Shown here piece by piece: positions 38,275 through 47,282 of a DNA stretch of 49,510 nucleotides. Each line of letters starts with the position of its first letter. Positions within the stretch are counted from its first letter, which is position 1. The notes under the pieces are model-generated. The model worked only from the letters and a program-made list of their open reading frames with translations, had not been told where the DNA came from and searched no databases. The position numbers and the translations under genes were made by a program. The stretch lies in NCBI GenBank assembly GCA_027336365.1, contig DAHWFY010000004.1, forward strand, positions 1 to 49,510. Reading direction: 5' to 3'. This DNA comes from Bacillota bacterium (GTDB taxonomy: Bacteria; Bacillota; Bacilli; Alicyclobacillales; Alicyclobacillaceae).

Positions 38275-38334
38275 TTATCCACAAATCTCGGCCTGTGGAT
38301 ACCGATTCCGCCCGACTTATCCCCTTGTGGATAT
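38275..38334. promoter_or_regulatory. Cluster of DnaA-box-like 9-mers
   Basis: TTATCCACA 38275-38283 (consensus); TGTGGATAC 38294-38302 and TGTGGATAT 38326-38334 (one mismatch each on the opposite strand). Confidence 0.5.
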
Positions 38335-38454
38335 CTCTTTTAGGCGCTCCACACCAAGCTCCGCATTTTGTCCGCTTGCTTTTCCTTGATTCTCCCCAGC
38401 GCCATCGCCAACATCACGCATAGCGCCAGCCCACACCTCAACTTCATCCACATG

Positions 38455-38558
38455 TGAGACTCCCACTTCTACAAGTGGGAGTGGAACTCCGTACCCTGCT
38501 TCGGTGGGGGTAGACTCCCCCACCGAAGTTTCGATGTTCAACTTTAGTTGAACGAGTT
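38455..38558 (-). repeat. Triple-hairpin element copy 2
   Basis: Minus-strand hairpins 38536-38553, 38499-38528 (perfect CTTCGGTGGGGG/CCCCCACCGAAG), 38459-38482; near-identical to 7301-7405. Confidence 0.85.
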
Positions 38559-38744
38559 CACTTTGTGGAACTGCGCAAGCTCCATGAGCAATCGGTCTGG
38601 ATGTAGAGGCCATTGCTCGAGCGACGGATTTACCCGTATCCGAGGGGGAACCAATCAGACAAGAAAGGGACCTTTCCACTCTCCATTAAAATTCCGTAAC
38701 GTTCCCCCATAGGCGATTCCGCAACCTTGGCACAGTCCACAACC

Positions 38745-38773
38745 TTGGCACAGTCCATGACTTAGGGTATAGT
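38745..38773 (+). promoter_or_regulatory. Sigma-A-type promoter of the TPR lipoprotein gene
   Basis: TTGGCA, 17-bp spacer, TATAGT, ~40 bp upstream of the gene. Confidence 0.7.
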
Positions 38774-38811
38774 ATGGGATGTTCGCAAACGATTAAAAAT
38801 AAAGTGGGTAG

Positions 38812-39411
38812 GTGCTAGGTGTGAAACTGAGGAACGCAGGTTGGCTATTTTCCGCTATTTCACTGACAGGGTTGGTGTTGGTGGGTTGCGGTACCGCATC
38901 CAGCAACGGATCGGTAAGTGCGCAAATCGGTGGGAGCAACTCCGTCACGGTGAATGAAAATGGTCAGAGTACCGTGATTCAGGGCGGTCTACCTTACAAT
39001 GGCCCACAGAACTTGAAAAAGTACGAGGCGGCTGCTGCAGCAAATCCCACCAATGTCCAGGCTCAAATTCAGGCTGGTGTGGCGGCACATGTCAACCAGG
39101 ATGATGCGAAAGCCATCATCTATTATAAAAAGGCAATCCAGCTTGACCCCAAAAATGCTGTCCCTTACACAAATATCGGGAATATCTACTTACGGGACAA
39201 GGGAGATGCAAAGGCGGCCTTGCCCTATTATCAGAAGGCAACACAGGTCAACCCCGCATACGGGTATGGTTGGTGGAACTTGGCCATCACGGAAGCAAAG
39301 TTGGGCAATAAGACGGTTGCGCAACAGGCCGTGGCTACCGGCCTGAAGAAAGTGCCTAAGACGGATCCAGCATATGTGGGTCTGCAGGATGAGCAGAAGG
39401 CGCTCCAGTAA
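38812..39411 (+). CDS. TPR-repeat lipoprotein
   Basis: Lipobox LVLVGCGTA; TPR units AIIYYKKAIQLDPKNAVPYTNIGNIYLRDKGDAKAALPYYQKATQVNPAYGYGWWNLA; GTG start (38812 or 38821). Confidence 0.88.
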   Translation: MLGVKLRNAGWLFSAISLTGLVLVGCGTASSNGSVSAQIGGSNSVTVNENGQSTVIQGGLPYNGPQNLKKYEAAAAANPTNVQAQIQAGVAAHVNQDDAKAIIYYKKAIQLDPKNAVPYTNIGNIYLRDKGDAKAALPYYQKATQVNPAYGYGWWNLAITEAKLGNKTVAQQAVATGLKKVPKTDPAYVGLQDEQKALQ

Positions 39412-39491
39412 ACGAGAAAGCTAAGTAGCTAAACAGCTGAGCAGCAAAACAACTGATGTACAACTACACAGTCTTTAGCGTCACCTCAGGT

Positions 39492-39666
39492 CTGCGGAGC
39501 TTGATGAATGGGTGGCGAACACCCGGATTATCAACGCAGGGCCTTGGATGTAATTACCAGGACGATGGTGGGAATTCTCACAAGGCCACGCACTTGGCAT
39601 CACTTCCATCCAGCGGCAGAACAACAGGTGGGGCTGACGAAGGGGTAATCTCCCCGTCGGCCCCAC
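39492..39666. ncRNA. Candidate structured RNA (three consecutive elaborate hairpins)
   Basis: 39492-39539 CTGCG..TTGAT..GGGTG-GCGAA-CACCC..ATCAA-CGCAG; 39540-39587 GGCCTTG...CAAGGCC; 39628-39666 GTGGGGCTGACgaaGGGG-TAATCT-CCCCGTCGGCCCCAC. Confidence 0.45.
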
Positions 39667-39739
39667 TGCTGTATGGCAGGAAACTCCTAAATGATACCGC
39701 ATAAACACTAGAAAACTGTGAAGCGAAATCCCCTTGGCA

Positions 39740-42439
39740 TTAGCGCATACCGGGCAGGTGCTGAATCAATGCGAAGGATGTCTTTATGCCTGGGTGTTTG
39801 TTCACATATGTCTCGACGGCTCCGCTCTGGGTCATGAGGCGGTTGTCCAACAACAGCAACAGCACCTTCGCAACCTGGTGTGTGTGTGGGTCCTGGGACT
39901 GAATGGCAATCTGCGCAAATCCCATGGCCTGCGCCTCGTTGCCCATCGCCAGTGCGGACGCCGCCAGGGAGTCGTAGGAGAACGAATCAAGCTGATAAGG
40001 CCCCAACGGGGGCAGGTAGGAAGGCAGGCTCTTGACCACCGCTTCTCGGCGCTGATAGGCTGCGTATAATTGCAGCGCCTGTGCAAAGGATTGGCGCGCG
40101 ACGGGCCAGTTTGCCGCGGCGCTCTCCAACCCATTGGCGGCCGCTGCGTTGATGGCCGTGGATAGGTTTGTCGGGAAGTAGGGGGCGTCGTGATAGGCCG
40201 CCACCGCCCGCTGATACGCTTGGGGGAACTGGCCCAACCGATACGCCAGTAACGCCGCGTCTCCCTGAATCTGTGCGCTGTACGGATCGAGATGCCGCGC
40301 CTCATCCAGAAGCTGCAAACCCTGTTGCAAACTCGCAGGGCTACCGTTGGCCGCCTGCACCACGGCTTGCCCCTCTTGCACCAGGTAAGTGGAGGACCAA
40401 GGCGCCCAGGCATGGGCCGTTTGTAGGGCGCTCACCCTTTGCGCGGGGGGAAGTCCTGCCGCTCTCTGCGCAACCCGCGCTCCTTGGACGGACATCCCTG
40501 ACATCGTCACTGCACCCAGCGCGGCCAATCCGCTCAGGCCAATCGCCCAATTTGCCGCTGCATGCCAACCACGACCAGACCTCACCACGACCTCGGCTTT
40601 CTCGATCCGCAGGGTTGCTGCACCTACCACCCACGCGTTCACGCCAGCCGCCAGCCCCACCGTAAACACCATCAGCAGAGACAGAAAAGCCATATCCCAG
40701 TCCATGGCCGCGTGCAGGAATAGGGTCAGTCCGATGGCCGCCAGAGCTCGCAGTGCCACCAGTTCCTCCCAACGTACCGAGTTTTCCCGTTCACCGTCCG
40801 CATGTTCTGCATGTGCCGCATCCAGTGATCCGTGCGTGAAATCGGGTTTTTCTCTTTCACCACGGACACCGGCATTGGGATGGGACTCCTCTGAGATGAA
40901 ACGGCGCAAGCCCGTGGGCCACAGGGCGCTTTTGCCCATGGTCCACACCACCACCAGTAAGGCCAACAACCCGACAATGCCCACATTCATCAGGGTGTCC
41001 ATGACAAAAGAGTGCACTTGGGTAGAGTAATACGGGTAGGACTCCACTTTTTTCCACATGGCACCCCAGGCCCAGCCACCGGAGCCGGTGATGGGGTTTC
41101 GGGCCGCAATGGAAAACCCGTCTGCCCAAAAAATGAATCGCTGGATGACGCTGAGTTGGTGAAGGTGGTAGGAGTGCAGTTTGACCAGTAGAGAATGGTG
41201 CTTTACCACCGCCCCAGCCAAGCCTGCCAGCACGCCGATGAAGATAAGTAGAGGAAAGGAAACCTTGGAGGTCATCCAGTCACGTCGCCGTTTTATCCAG
41301 TGGGTCCCCCATACGCCCAACACCGGTAGGGTCAGTCCAATCACAATGCCCCCCCAACCCAGGTTGGCGACTTGGGTGTGGATGGCTTTGTGGAGGAGGA
41401 CATCAGCAATTCCACCCGCAACACCCAGAATGTAAAGGTTCAGCAGGAACCTGGACCTGTCCCGGTTATCTCCTTCTGGTGCCCGCAAGAAAACAAACAG
41501 GGTCATCACCGTAATTACCCAAAACATCAGTGCCCCGCGTGATCCGGTCAATAGCAACCCTGCAAAATCAAGGGAAGCCGCTCCCAACAGCAGGCCTTTC
41601 AAGAGAACCACAAACACTCCCCGCGCCCGGGTTAGGCTTGTCCATACCAACAAGCCCACCGACACGGAACCGGCAAACGCACCCAAGGCGTTGTGGTATT
41701 GAAACACGGAGGCCAAGTCAAACTGAGGGGGACCACCGATGGCGGAAGGAAAGACGAATTGATGCCAACCATTGGCGGCCGCTAAAATGACCGTCACTAC
41801 CGAGGATGCTGCAAGACTGGCCAGGAGAAAGCGCAATCGCCAAACCTGCCATCCACCCCAGCGCATGAATCCGTAAATACCCAACAGCGCCACCGCGTCC
41901 GTGGCTCCAGTGACGGCATATGACAACTTGGCCGCATACAGCATACCGGCGATGTAGAGCAGAACATACACGCCATACGCCCAGTCCACCCAGGTGATTT
42001 TACGCGGTGGCATAGCTCCTTTGTGCGCTTCTCCAGGGGAAACATTTTTCTTGAGAATATTATCCTTAGAAAGATTCTCCATGGAAAGATTCTCTTCTAC
42101 GGCATTTCCACTCAATACTGGTTTGTCTCCAGAAGACGAGTAGGGGATGTGAACGTATTTTCGTCGCCGCAGGAGGCCTACGCCCCCCAATCCAATCAGG
42201 CCAAGCAAATATACAGCTGAAACAATGAGGTCTGTCCAGGCGTGTCCCTGAGCGTAAAAAATACCATAATCGTAAAACGGCGCTAAACCCAAAGCAACAA
42301 CCAGCACCCCCCAAAGAGCGCCAATCAACCAATTATCCAGTTTTGAATATGCATAAAACTCAATTCCAGCATCAGTATGCCCTGGTCTCTCCGTTTTGTC
42401 TCCTGCCAATCGCCTTACCTCCGTCACCTGCTTTGACAT
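39740..42439 (-). CDS. O-antigen ligase/polymerase-like membrane protein with C-terminal TPR region
   Basis: 899 aa; multi-TM, LLLTGSRGALMFWVIT, RNPITGSGGWAWGAMWKKVESYPYYSTQVHSFVMDTLMNVGIVGLLALLVVV typical of Wzy_C/WaaL; TPR-like C-terminus. Confidence 0.82.
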   Translation of the reverse strand: MSKQVTEVRRLAGDKTERPGHTDAGIEFYAYSKLDNWLIGALWGVLVVALGLAPFYDYGIFYAQGHAWTDLIVSAVYLLGLIGLGGVGLLRRRKYVHIPYSSSGDKPVLSGNAVEENLSMENLSKDNILKKNVSPGEAHKGAMPPRKITWVDWAYGVYVLLYIAGMLYAAKLSYAVTGATDAVALLGIYGFMRWGGWQVWRLRFLLASLAASSVVTVILAAANGWHQFVFPSAIGGPPQFDLASVFQYHNALGAFAGSVSVGLLVWTSLTRARGVFVVLLKGLLLGAASLDFAGLLLTGSRGALMFWVITVMTLFVFLRAPEGDNRDRSRFLLNLYILGVAGGIADVLLHKAIHTQVANLGWGGIVIGLTLPVLGVWGTHWIKRRRDWMTSKVSFPLLIFIGVLAGLAGAVVKHHSLLVKLHSYHLHQLSVIQRFIFWADGFSIAARNPITGSGGWAWGAMWKKVESYPYYSTQVHSFVMDTLMNVGIVGLLALLVVVWTMGKSALWPTGLRRFISEESHPNAGVRGEREKPDFTHGSLDAAHAEHADGERENSVRWEELVALRALAAIGLTLFLHAAMDWDMAFLSLLMVFTVGLAAGVNAWVVGAATLRIEKAEVVVRSGRGWHAAANWAIGLSGLAALGAVTMSGMSVQGARVAQRAAGLPPAQRVSALQTAHAWAPWSSTYLVQEGQAVVQAANGSPASLQQGLQLLDEARHLDPYSAQIQGDAALLAYRLGQFPQAYQRAVAAYHDAPYFPTNLSTAINAAAANGLESAAANWPVARQSFAQALQLYAAYQRREAVVKSLPSYLPPLGPYQLDSFSYDSLAASALAMGNEAQAMGFAQIAIQSQDPHTHQVAKVLLLLLDNRLMTQSGAVETYVNKHPGIKTSFALIQHLPGMR

Positions 42440-42592
42440 AAATCGACTCTATTCTATCATCCCTCTGACACTTCGCAATGAAATCCGCCACACACCATAC
42501 AGCTTGGCTGGCTGCAAGACAAAGCGGATAACCGGCAAAAGTGACGTCTTTGCGCAAAAGTTAAAGGCTAAGTGTGAACCCATAATGGAATC

Positions 42593-42730
42593 GTGGAGTC
42601 GGACGAGACCTTCTTCCTGAAGTTATGCAAAGGTCGGAAACCCATGATCTTCCGAAAAAAACATGGTGATGTAGCGAAGCAACGAGGCATCAGCAAAGCA
42701 TAAATGTGTGTTTTGGAAGCCATTGAATGA
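42593..42730 (+). pseudogene. Degenerate IS1595-family (ISXO2-like) transposase fragment
   Basis: + frame VESDETFFLKLCKGRKPMIFRKKHGDVAKQRGISKA*MCVLEAIE*, resembling (V)E.DETFF....KG...RK....AKKRGIS...VCVL.AI.; in-frame stops, no intact ORF. Confidence 0.65.
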
Positions 42731-43030
42731 AGTGGGGTGAATGCACAACGAGGCATCGCCCTTCTCCGATTCATTTGGCACCTATCAGTGGTGGGTTGAA
42801 AGACTGAATTAAGCAAAACATGATTGACTTTGATTTATTTTGTGATTGATATTGACTGAATTATTGTTATATGTATAATTTTGAATCAGGAGGTGGTCAT
42901 ACTCGCTTATAGACCGTCGGTGAGCCTACGTATATTCGATTCCTGAACGGGTTCAATTGGAAAAGTTTAATTAGCAAAGTCAGTTGGTTTTGATTTATCG
43001 GATTTTTATTTGAAATAGGGGGGGACCTCC

Positions 43031-44614
43031 ATGAGCCAGAATGAACAGCAACTGTTTGTCCGTAATGCAACGGGACTGGTTCGCGAATTGAGCGCATTTG
43101 ATGCGTTTAACCTCGTTTTCTCCGCTGTCTTGATTCCGGTTGGCATTTCGCAAACCTTAGGCTTTGCACCAGCCGCGTTTCCAGGCAGCAATGTGATGGT
43201 GGCCTATATTCTAGCAGCCATTGTCATGTTTTTCTTTGGCTGGGTTTATCTCAGTCTGACAGTGGCCATGCCAAGGTCTGGCGGCGACTATGTCTGGGTC
43301 AGCCGAATGCTGCATCCGTCTATTGGATTTGTCACCAATGTGTCGTTAACCTTTGTTTTTTTGACTTGGATATCCTTTAACTTCACAACAATGCTCAGTT
43401 ACTTTGCCCCGGCTGCCCTCTACATTTTTGGAGCGTCTTCTGCCACTGTGACCGCGATTTCCGGACAAACATCGCAAATTGTCGTCTCCACCCTTTTAAC
43501 CCTGTTGTTTGCGTTTCTCATGTCTATGGGTACGCGTAAGGTAGCGCTGTACATGCGAGTTTTGTTTTGGATTGTATGGGTGGGTATGGGCTTGTGGATA
43601 ATCGGTCTTTTAATCACAGGGCAGGGTGTCTTCGCAGCTCAATTCCATGCCATCACTGGCGTGTCCACACAGCAGATAATGGCCCTGGCTGAACAGAACG
43701 GCTATCACGCAACCTCCAGCATCAATTGGGGCATGACGTTCTTGGCAATGATTTATGCCTTCCAGACCCTCACGGGTTTTCAGTGGACCGGATATTTCGC
43801 GGGGGAAATTCGTAATGTGCGGCGTACCGCCATCACCTCCATCATGGGAGGACTCATTGCGGCGGCGCTTCTGTACATCATTGGCAGTGGGTTGGTGTAT
43901 AAGGTAGCTGGCTATGATTTCTTCAATGCCCTGACTTATATGGGTTTTCACAATCCTACGAAACTACCGTCTTCCGTGCAGTACGTCTTGCCAGCGCTGA
44001 CGAAATACCTTGTGTTGCCAGGGGTTTTTAAGGGGTATATCGCACTATCTTTCCTTCTGGCTATTTTGTGGTGGACACCAACCGGATTTATGTTGGGCAC
44101 GCGCAACCTGTTTGCCTGGGCGTTTGACCGCATGATGCCCCAGTCCTTGGCAGATGTCAGCGAACGGTTTCACACACCACTCAAAGCAATTTTCACCATC
44201 GCGGTAGTGGTCGAAGTCATTAACATTCTCAATGTCTATGCTGGCTTGTCTTCTTTCCTAGTAAACATTATTGCGGTCATGGCGCTGGCATTCATTTTCG
44301 TCAGCCTTGCGGCAATGGTTTTTCCATACACCCGGAAAGACCTGTTCAATGAGGCTCCCAGCCTAGTCCGCTGGCGTTTGTTTGGCGTTCCGTTTATTAC
44401 CATTTCTGGTTTCATCGGTGTGGTGACCTGGATTTTCGTGCTCTTTGTCGCGTTTAAGGCAAGTCAGTTTGGCTTACAGGTGACAACCAAAGCGATGGTT
44501 GAGGCATTTTCCGTTCCTGTGCTGGCTATTATTTACTACCTCATTGTGGCTGCTGTGCGCAAATCGCAGCATATTGATTTGTCTGCCACCTTCCGCGCGC
44601 TGCCCCCGGAATGA
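43031..44614 (+). CDS. APC-family amino acid permease
   Basis: ELSAFDAFNLVFSAV, VAMPRSGGDYVWVSRMLHPSIGF, FQWTGYFAGEIRNVRRTAITSIMGGL. Confidence 0.88.
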   Translation: MSQNEQQLFVRNATGLVRELSAFDAFNLVFSAVLIPVGISQTLGFAPAAFPGSNVMVAYILAAIVMFFFGWVYLSLTVAMPRSGGDYVWVSRMLHPSIGFVTNVSLTFVFLTWISFNFTTMLSYFAPAALYIFGASSATVTAISGQTSQIVVSTLLTLLFAFLMSMGTRKVALYMRVLFWIVWVGMGLWIIGLLITGQGVFAAQFHAITGVSTQQIMALAEQNGYHATSSINWGMTFLAMIYAFQTLTGFQWTGYFAGEIRNVRRTAITSIMGGLIAAALLYIIGSGLVYKVAGYDFFNALTYMGFHNPTKLPSSVQYVLPALTKYLVLPGVFKGYIALSFLLAILWWTPTGFMLGTRNLFAWAFDRMMPQSLADVSERFHTPLKAIFTIAVVVEVINILNVYAGLSSFLVNIIAVMALAFIFVSLAAMVFPYTRKDLFNEAPSLVRWRLFGVPFITISGFIGVVTWIFVLFVAFKASQFGLQVTTKAMVEAFSVPVLAIIYYLIVAAVRKSQHIDLSATFRALPPE

Positions 44615-44669
44615 AAAACGCAAGTGTGGGAAGGGCAAGTGCAGGGTCAGCAAGGAAAGGAGTTCGGCC

Positions 44670-45431
44670 ATGAAAACCAATGACGAACTGCAACAGTATG
44701 CATCGCAACTGCTGGCACGAGCGAAGTCGGGAGGGCGTACAAGCCTTCGACTCCTGGGAGGTGTGGCCATACGCCGTCTTTTCCCAATTCCCGCTGCTCA
44801 TCCAGCGCTCCAACGCATTTGTAAGGACCTTGACTTTGCGGTCAGCCGACGCGAGGCAAAAGGATTGAACGAGGTGTTTGCCGACTGTGGGTTTGCGGCC
44901 AATCGGAATTTTAATGCGTTGCACGGGGAAACACGGTTGATGTATGAAGCTGGGGAACTACAGGCAGATATCTTCATCAGCGAATTTCATCAGTGCCATA
45001 AACTGACCCTCGAACCGAGATTGCGCGTCATCGAAGAGACCCTTGCACCGGTGGACCTGCTGCTGATGAAGCTTCAGGTTGTGGAGATGAACGAGAAAGA
45101 TATGCAAGATTTGTGTGTTCTCCTGCTCGGGGCGGAATTGGGGAACCATGATTCACCAATAGAAATCAATATCGATTATCTCACTACTTTGACTTCTCAA
45201 GACTGGGGTTGGCACACCACCTGTACAGACACCTTGAAAAAACTTTCAGATTACGTCACCGATAAGTTGACGGACAGATTGACCCATGCGCAACAGGAAA
45301 CCATTCGGGCGAAGGTGCAGAGGATTGAAAAAGCAATGGAAGAGAAACCAAAATCGATAAAATGGAAAGTGCGCAACGCGGTGGGGCGAAAGGTGCCTTG
45401 GTACCAACTTCCTGAAGAGGCGAGGAGATGA
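44670..45431 (+). CDS. Nucleotidyltransferase-fold protein
   Basis: LLGGVAIRRLFP...CKDLDFAVSRREAKGLNEVF...VDLLLMKLQVVEMNEKDMQDLCVLL; start after aaggaaaggag (ORF track starts 44499). Confidence 0.7.
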   Translation: MKTNDELQQYASQLLARAKSGGRTSLRLLGGVAIRRLFPIPAAHPALQRICKDLDFAVSRREAKGLNEVFADCGFAANRNFNALHGETRLMYEAGELQADIFISEFHQCHKLTLEPRLRVIEETLAPVDLLLMKLQVVEMNEKDMQDLCVLLLGAELGNHDSPIEINIDYLTTLTSQDWGWHTTCTDTLKKLSDYVTDKLTDRLTHAQQETIRAKVQRIEKAMEEKPKSIKWKVRNAVGRKVPWYQLPEEARR

Positions 45432-45440
45432 CTGTCCAGG

Positions 45441-46394
45441 ATGCAGCGTGATATTCGTATTTTCTTCGCAACCGACATTCATGGTTCGGAGCGGTGTTTC
45501 CGCAAGTTCCTGAACGCCGGAAAAGTCTATGAAGTGAACGCTCTCATCCTTGGTGGAGACATCACAGGCAAGGCGCTGGTTCCCATCGTGAAGCAGGCGG
45601 ATGGAGTGTACCGTGGGTGGATTGACGGGAAAGAGCAAACAATTCACGAAGACGGATTGAATGATATGCTGTCAACCATTCGTAATGCAGGACTTTACCC
45701 TTTTGTCGGCAGGCAAGACGAGATTGATCAATTGGCGAACGACAAAAACGTTCTGCGCGAGACGTTTGCAACACTCGTTCGCCAGAGCCTTATTCACTGG
45801 ATGGAGTTGGCTGAACAACGAGCGCGGTCCCAGGAAATTGATGTTTACATCCAACCCGGCAATGACGACGATCCCGCAGTTTTCGACGGATTGACAAGCG
45901 ATTTTGTGGTCAATCCAGAGGATAAAGTTTTGTATCTCAAAGACACCCTCCCAATGATGTCCTGTGGTTACAGTAATCGCACACCTTGGGACAGTCCTCG
46001 GGAACTGGAGGAGGCACAGTTGGCAGCAAAGTATGAACAAATGGTTGCACAGATAGACAACTTTGAGTGCGCCATTTTTAACCTGCATGTGCCACCCAAA
46101 GATGCCACCATTGATCGCGCTCCGATTTTGGACGCCGACTTGAAGCCCGTGGTGCGTGCTGGTGAAATTCAGACTTTTGGCGCCGGGAGCACGGCCGTGC
46201 GTGAGGTCATTGAGAGGTACCAACCCATTTTGAGCCTTCACGGACATATTCATGAATCGGGGGGGATGGCAAAGATTGGACGTACCATCGCTATCAACCC
46301 CGGGAGTGAGTACAGCGACGGCATCCTGCGGGGTGCACTCATTACGGTGGATACCAAGAAGAAGCGCGTTCACTATCAACTCACCTCAGGTTGA
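45441..46394 (+). CDS. Calcineurin-like metallophosphoesterase
   Basis: IFFATDIHGSERC, LILGGDITG, PGNDDDPAV, LSLHGHIHESGG, NPGSEYSDG. Confidence 0.92.
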   Translation: MQRDIRIFFATDIHGSERCFRKFLNAGKVYEVNALILGGDITGKALVPIVKQADGVYRGWIDGKEQTIHEDGLNDMLSTIRNAGLYPFVGRQDEIDQLANDKNVLRETFATLVRQSLIHWMELAEQRARSQEIDVYIQPGNDDDPAVFDGLTSDFVVNPEDKVLYLKDTLPMMSCGYSNRTPWDSPRELEEAQLAAKYEQMVAQIDNFECAIFNLHVPPKDATIDRAPILDADLKPVVRAGEIQTFGAGSTAVREVIERYQPILSLHGHIHESGGMAKIGRTIAINPGSEYSDGILRGALITVDTKKKRVHYQLTSG

Positions 46395-46439
46395 GGTGGA
46401 GATTTCATTCAGACTGATGGGGATGGACAAAAAGGAGGG

Positions 46440-47228
46440 ATGGGAACCATGAACCTGCTCGCGGGGAAAATTGCCGTGGTTACGGGTGCCGGTTCGGGAA
46501 TTGGCAAGAGCATCGCACTTCATTATGTGAGTGAGGGTGCGACGGTTGTCGTGGCGGATGTAAATGCGGGTGCTGCCCAATCTGTGGTAGAAGAATTGCG
46601 GTCTCTAGCACCGGCAAGCATGGCCATCCAAGTGGACGTAACCTCCAAAGAGAGTTGCCAGGCATTGTATCACACCGTGGTTGAAAGGTTCGGGCGGGTG
46701 GACATCGCCGGAAATAACGCAGGGGTGTCGTCGATGAATCGAATTGTCGATCTCACCGAAGAAGAATGGGATTTTAACATGAGCGTCAATGCCAAAGGAG
46801 TATTTCTGTGTACACAAGCGGTGCTTCCCTACATGATGCAGCAGGGCGAGGGATGTATCATCAACACGGCCTCCATGGCGGGCATGCGGGGAACTCCGCT
46901 GTTGGCGCACTATGCGGCATCCAAGTGGGCAGTCATCGGATTTACGAAGAGCGCGGCGCTTGAGGTGGCGGAACATGGAATTCGGGTGAATTGTGTCTGT
47001 CCAGGTTATGTCAAAACCAGTATGCAGGAACGAGAAGTCGTCTGGGAGGCTAAGTTACGGGGGTTGCAACCTGAAGAAGTGTTCGCCGAGTATATCCGAC
47101 AAACGCCGTTAAAGCGCATCCAAACAGCGGACGATGTAGCTCACATCTACGTGTTTCTCGCTTCCCATCTGGCGGAATTTGTAACGGGTGAAGCCATCGA
47201 CGTCACAGGTGGAGCAAACCTCGTCTGA
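46440..47228 (+). CDS. SDR-family NAD(P)-dependent oxidoreductase
   Basis: VVTGAGSGIGKSIALHY, NNAGVSS, YAASKWAVIGFTKSAALEVAEHGIRVNCVCPGYV, catalytic S/Y/K present. Confidence 0.95.
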   Translation: MGTMNLLAGKIAVVTGAGSGIGKSIALHYVSEGATVVVADVNAGAAQSVVEELRSLAPASMAIQVDVTSKESCQALYHTVVERFGRVDIAGNNAGVSSMNRIVDLTEEEWDFNMSVNAKGVFLCTQAVLPYMMQQGEGCIINTASMAGMRGTPLLAHYAASKWAVIGFTKSAALEVAEHGIRVNCVCPGYVKTSMQEREVVWEAKLRGLQPEEVFAEYIRQTPLKRIQTADDVAHIYVFLASHLAEFVTGEAIDVTGGANLV

Positions 47229-47282
47229 CGAAAATGATTGAATGAAAATAGATGGACGAAAATGGATGGAGAGGGTGTCCGC

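Noticed and set aside
38317-38679. 120-aa minus-strand ORF as a real protein
   Set aside because: Its middle is the triple-hairpin repeat; coding appearance is better explained by the repeat element.
39832-40413. 193-aa and other overlapping ORFs in the 899-aa gene
   Set aside because: Arg/Pro-rich out-of-frame translation of GC-rich coding DNA.
45672-46379. 235-aa minus-strand ORF
   Set aside because: Antisense to the metallophosphoesterase, which has clear catalytic motifs.
44670-46394. Nucleotidyltransferase + metallophosphoesterase as a toxin-antitoxin pair
   Set aside because: Both are full-length and embedded in a metabolic-looking operon; no HEPN or AbiEi-like partner adjacent.
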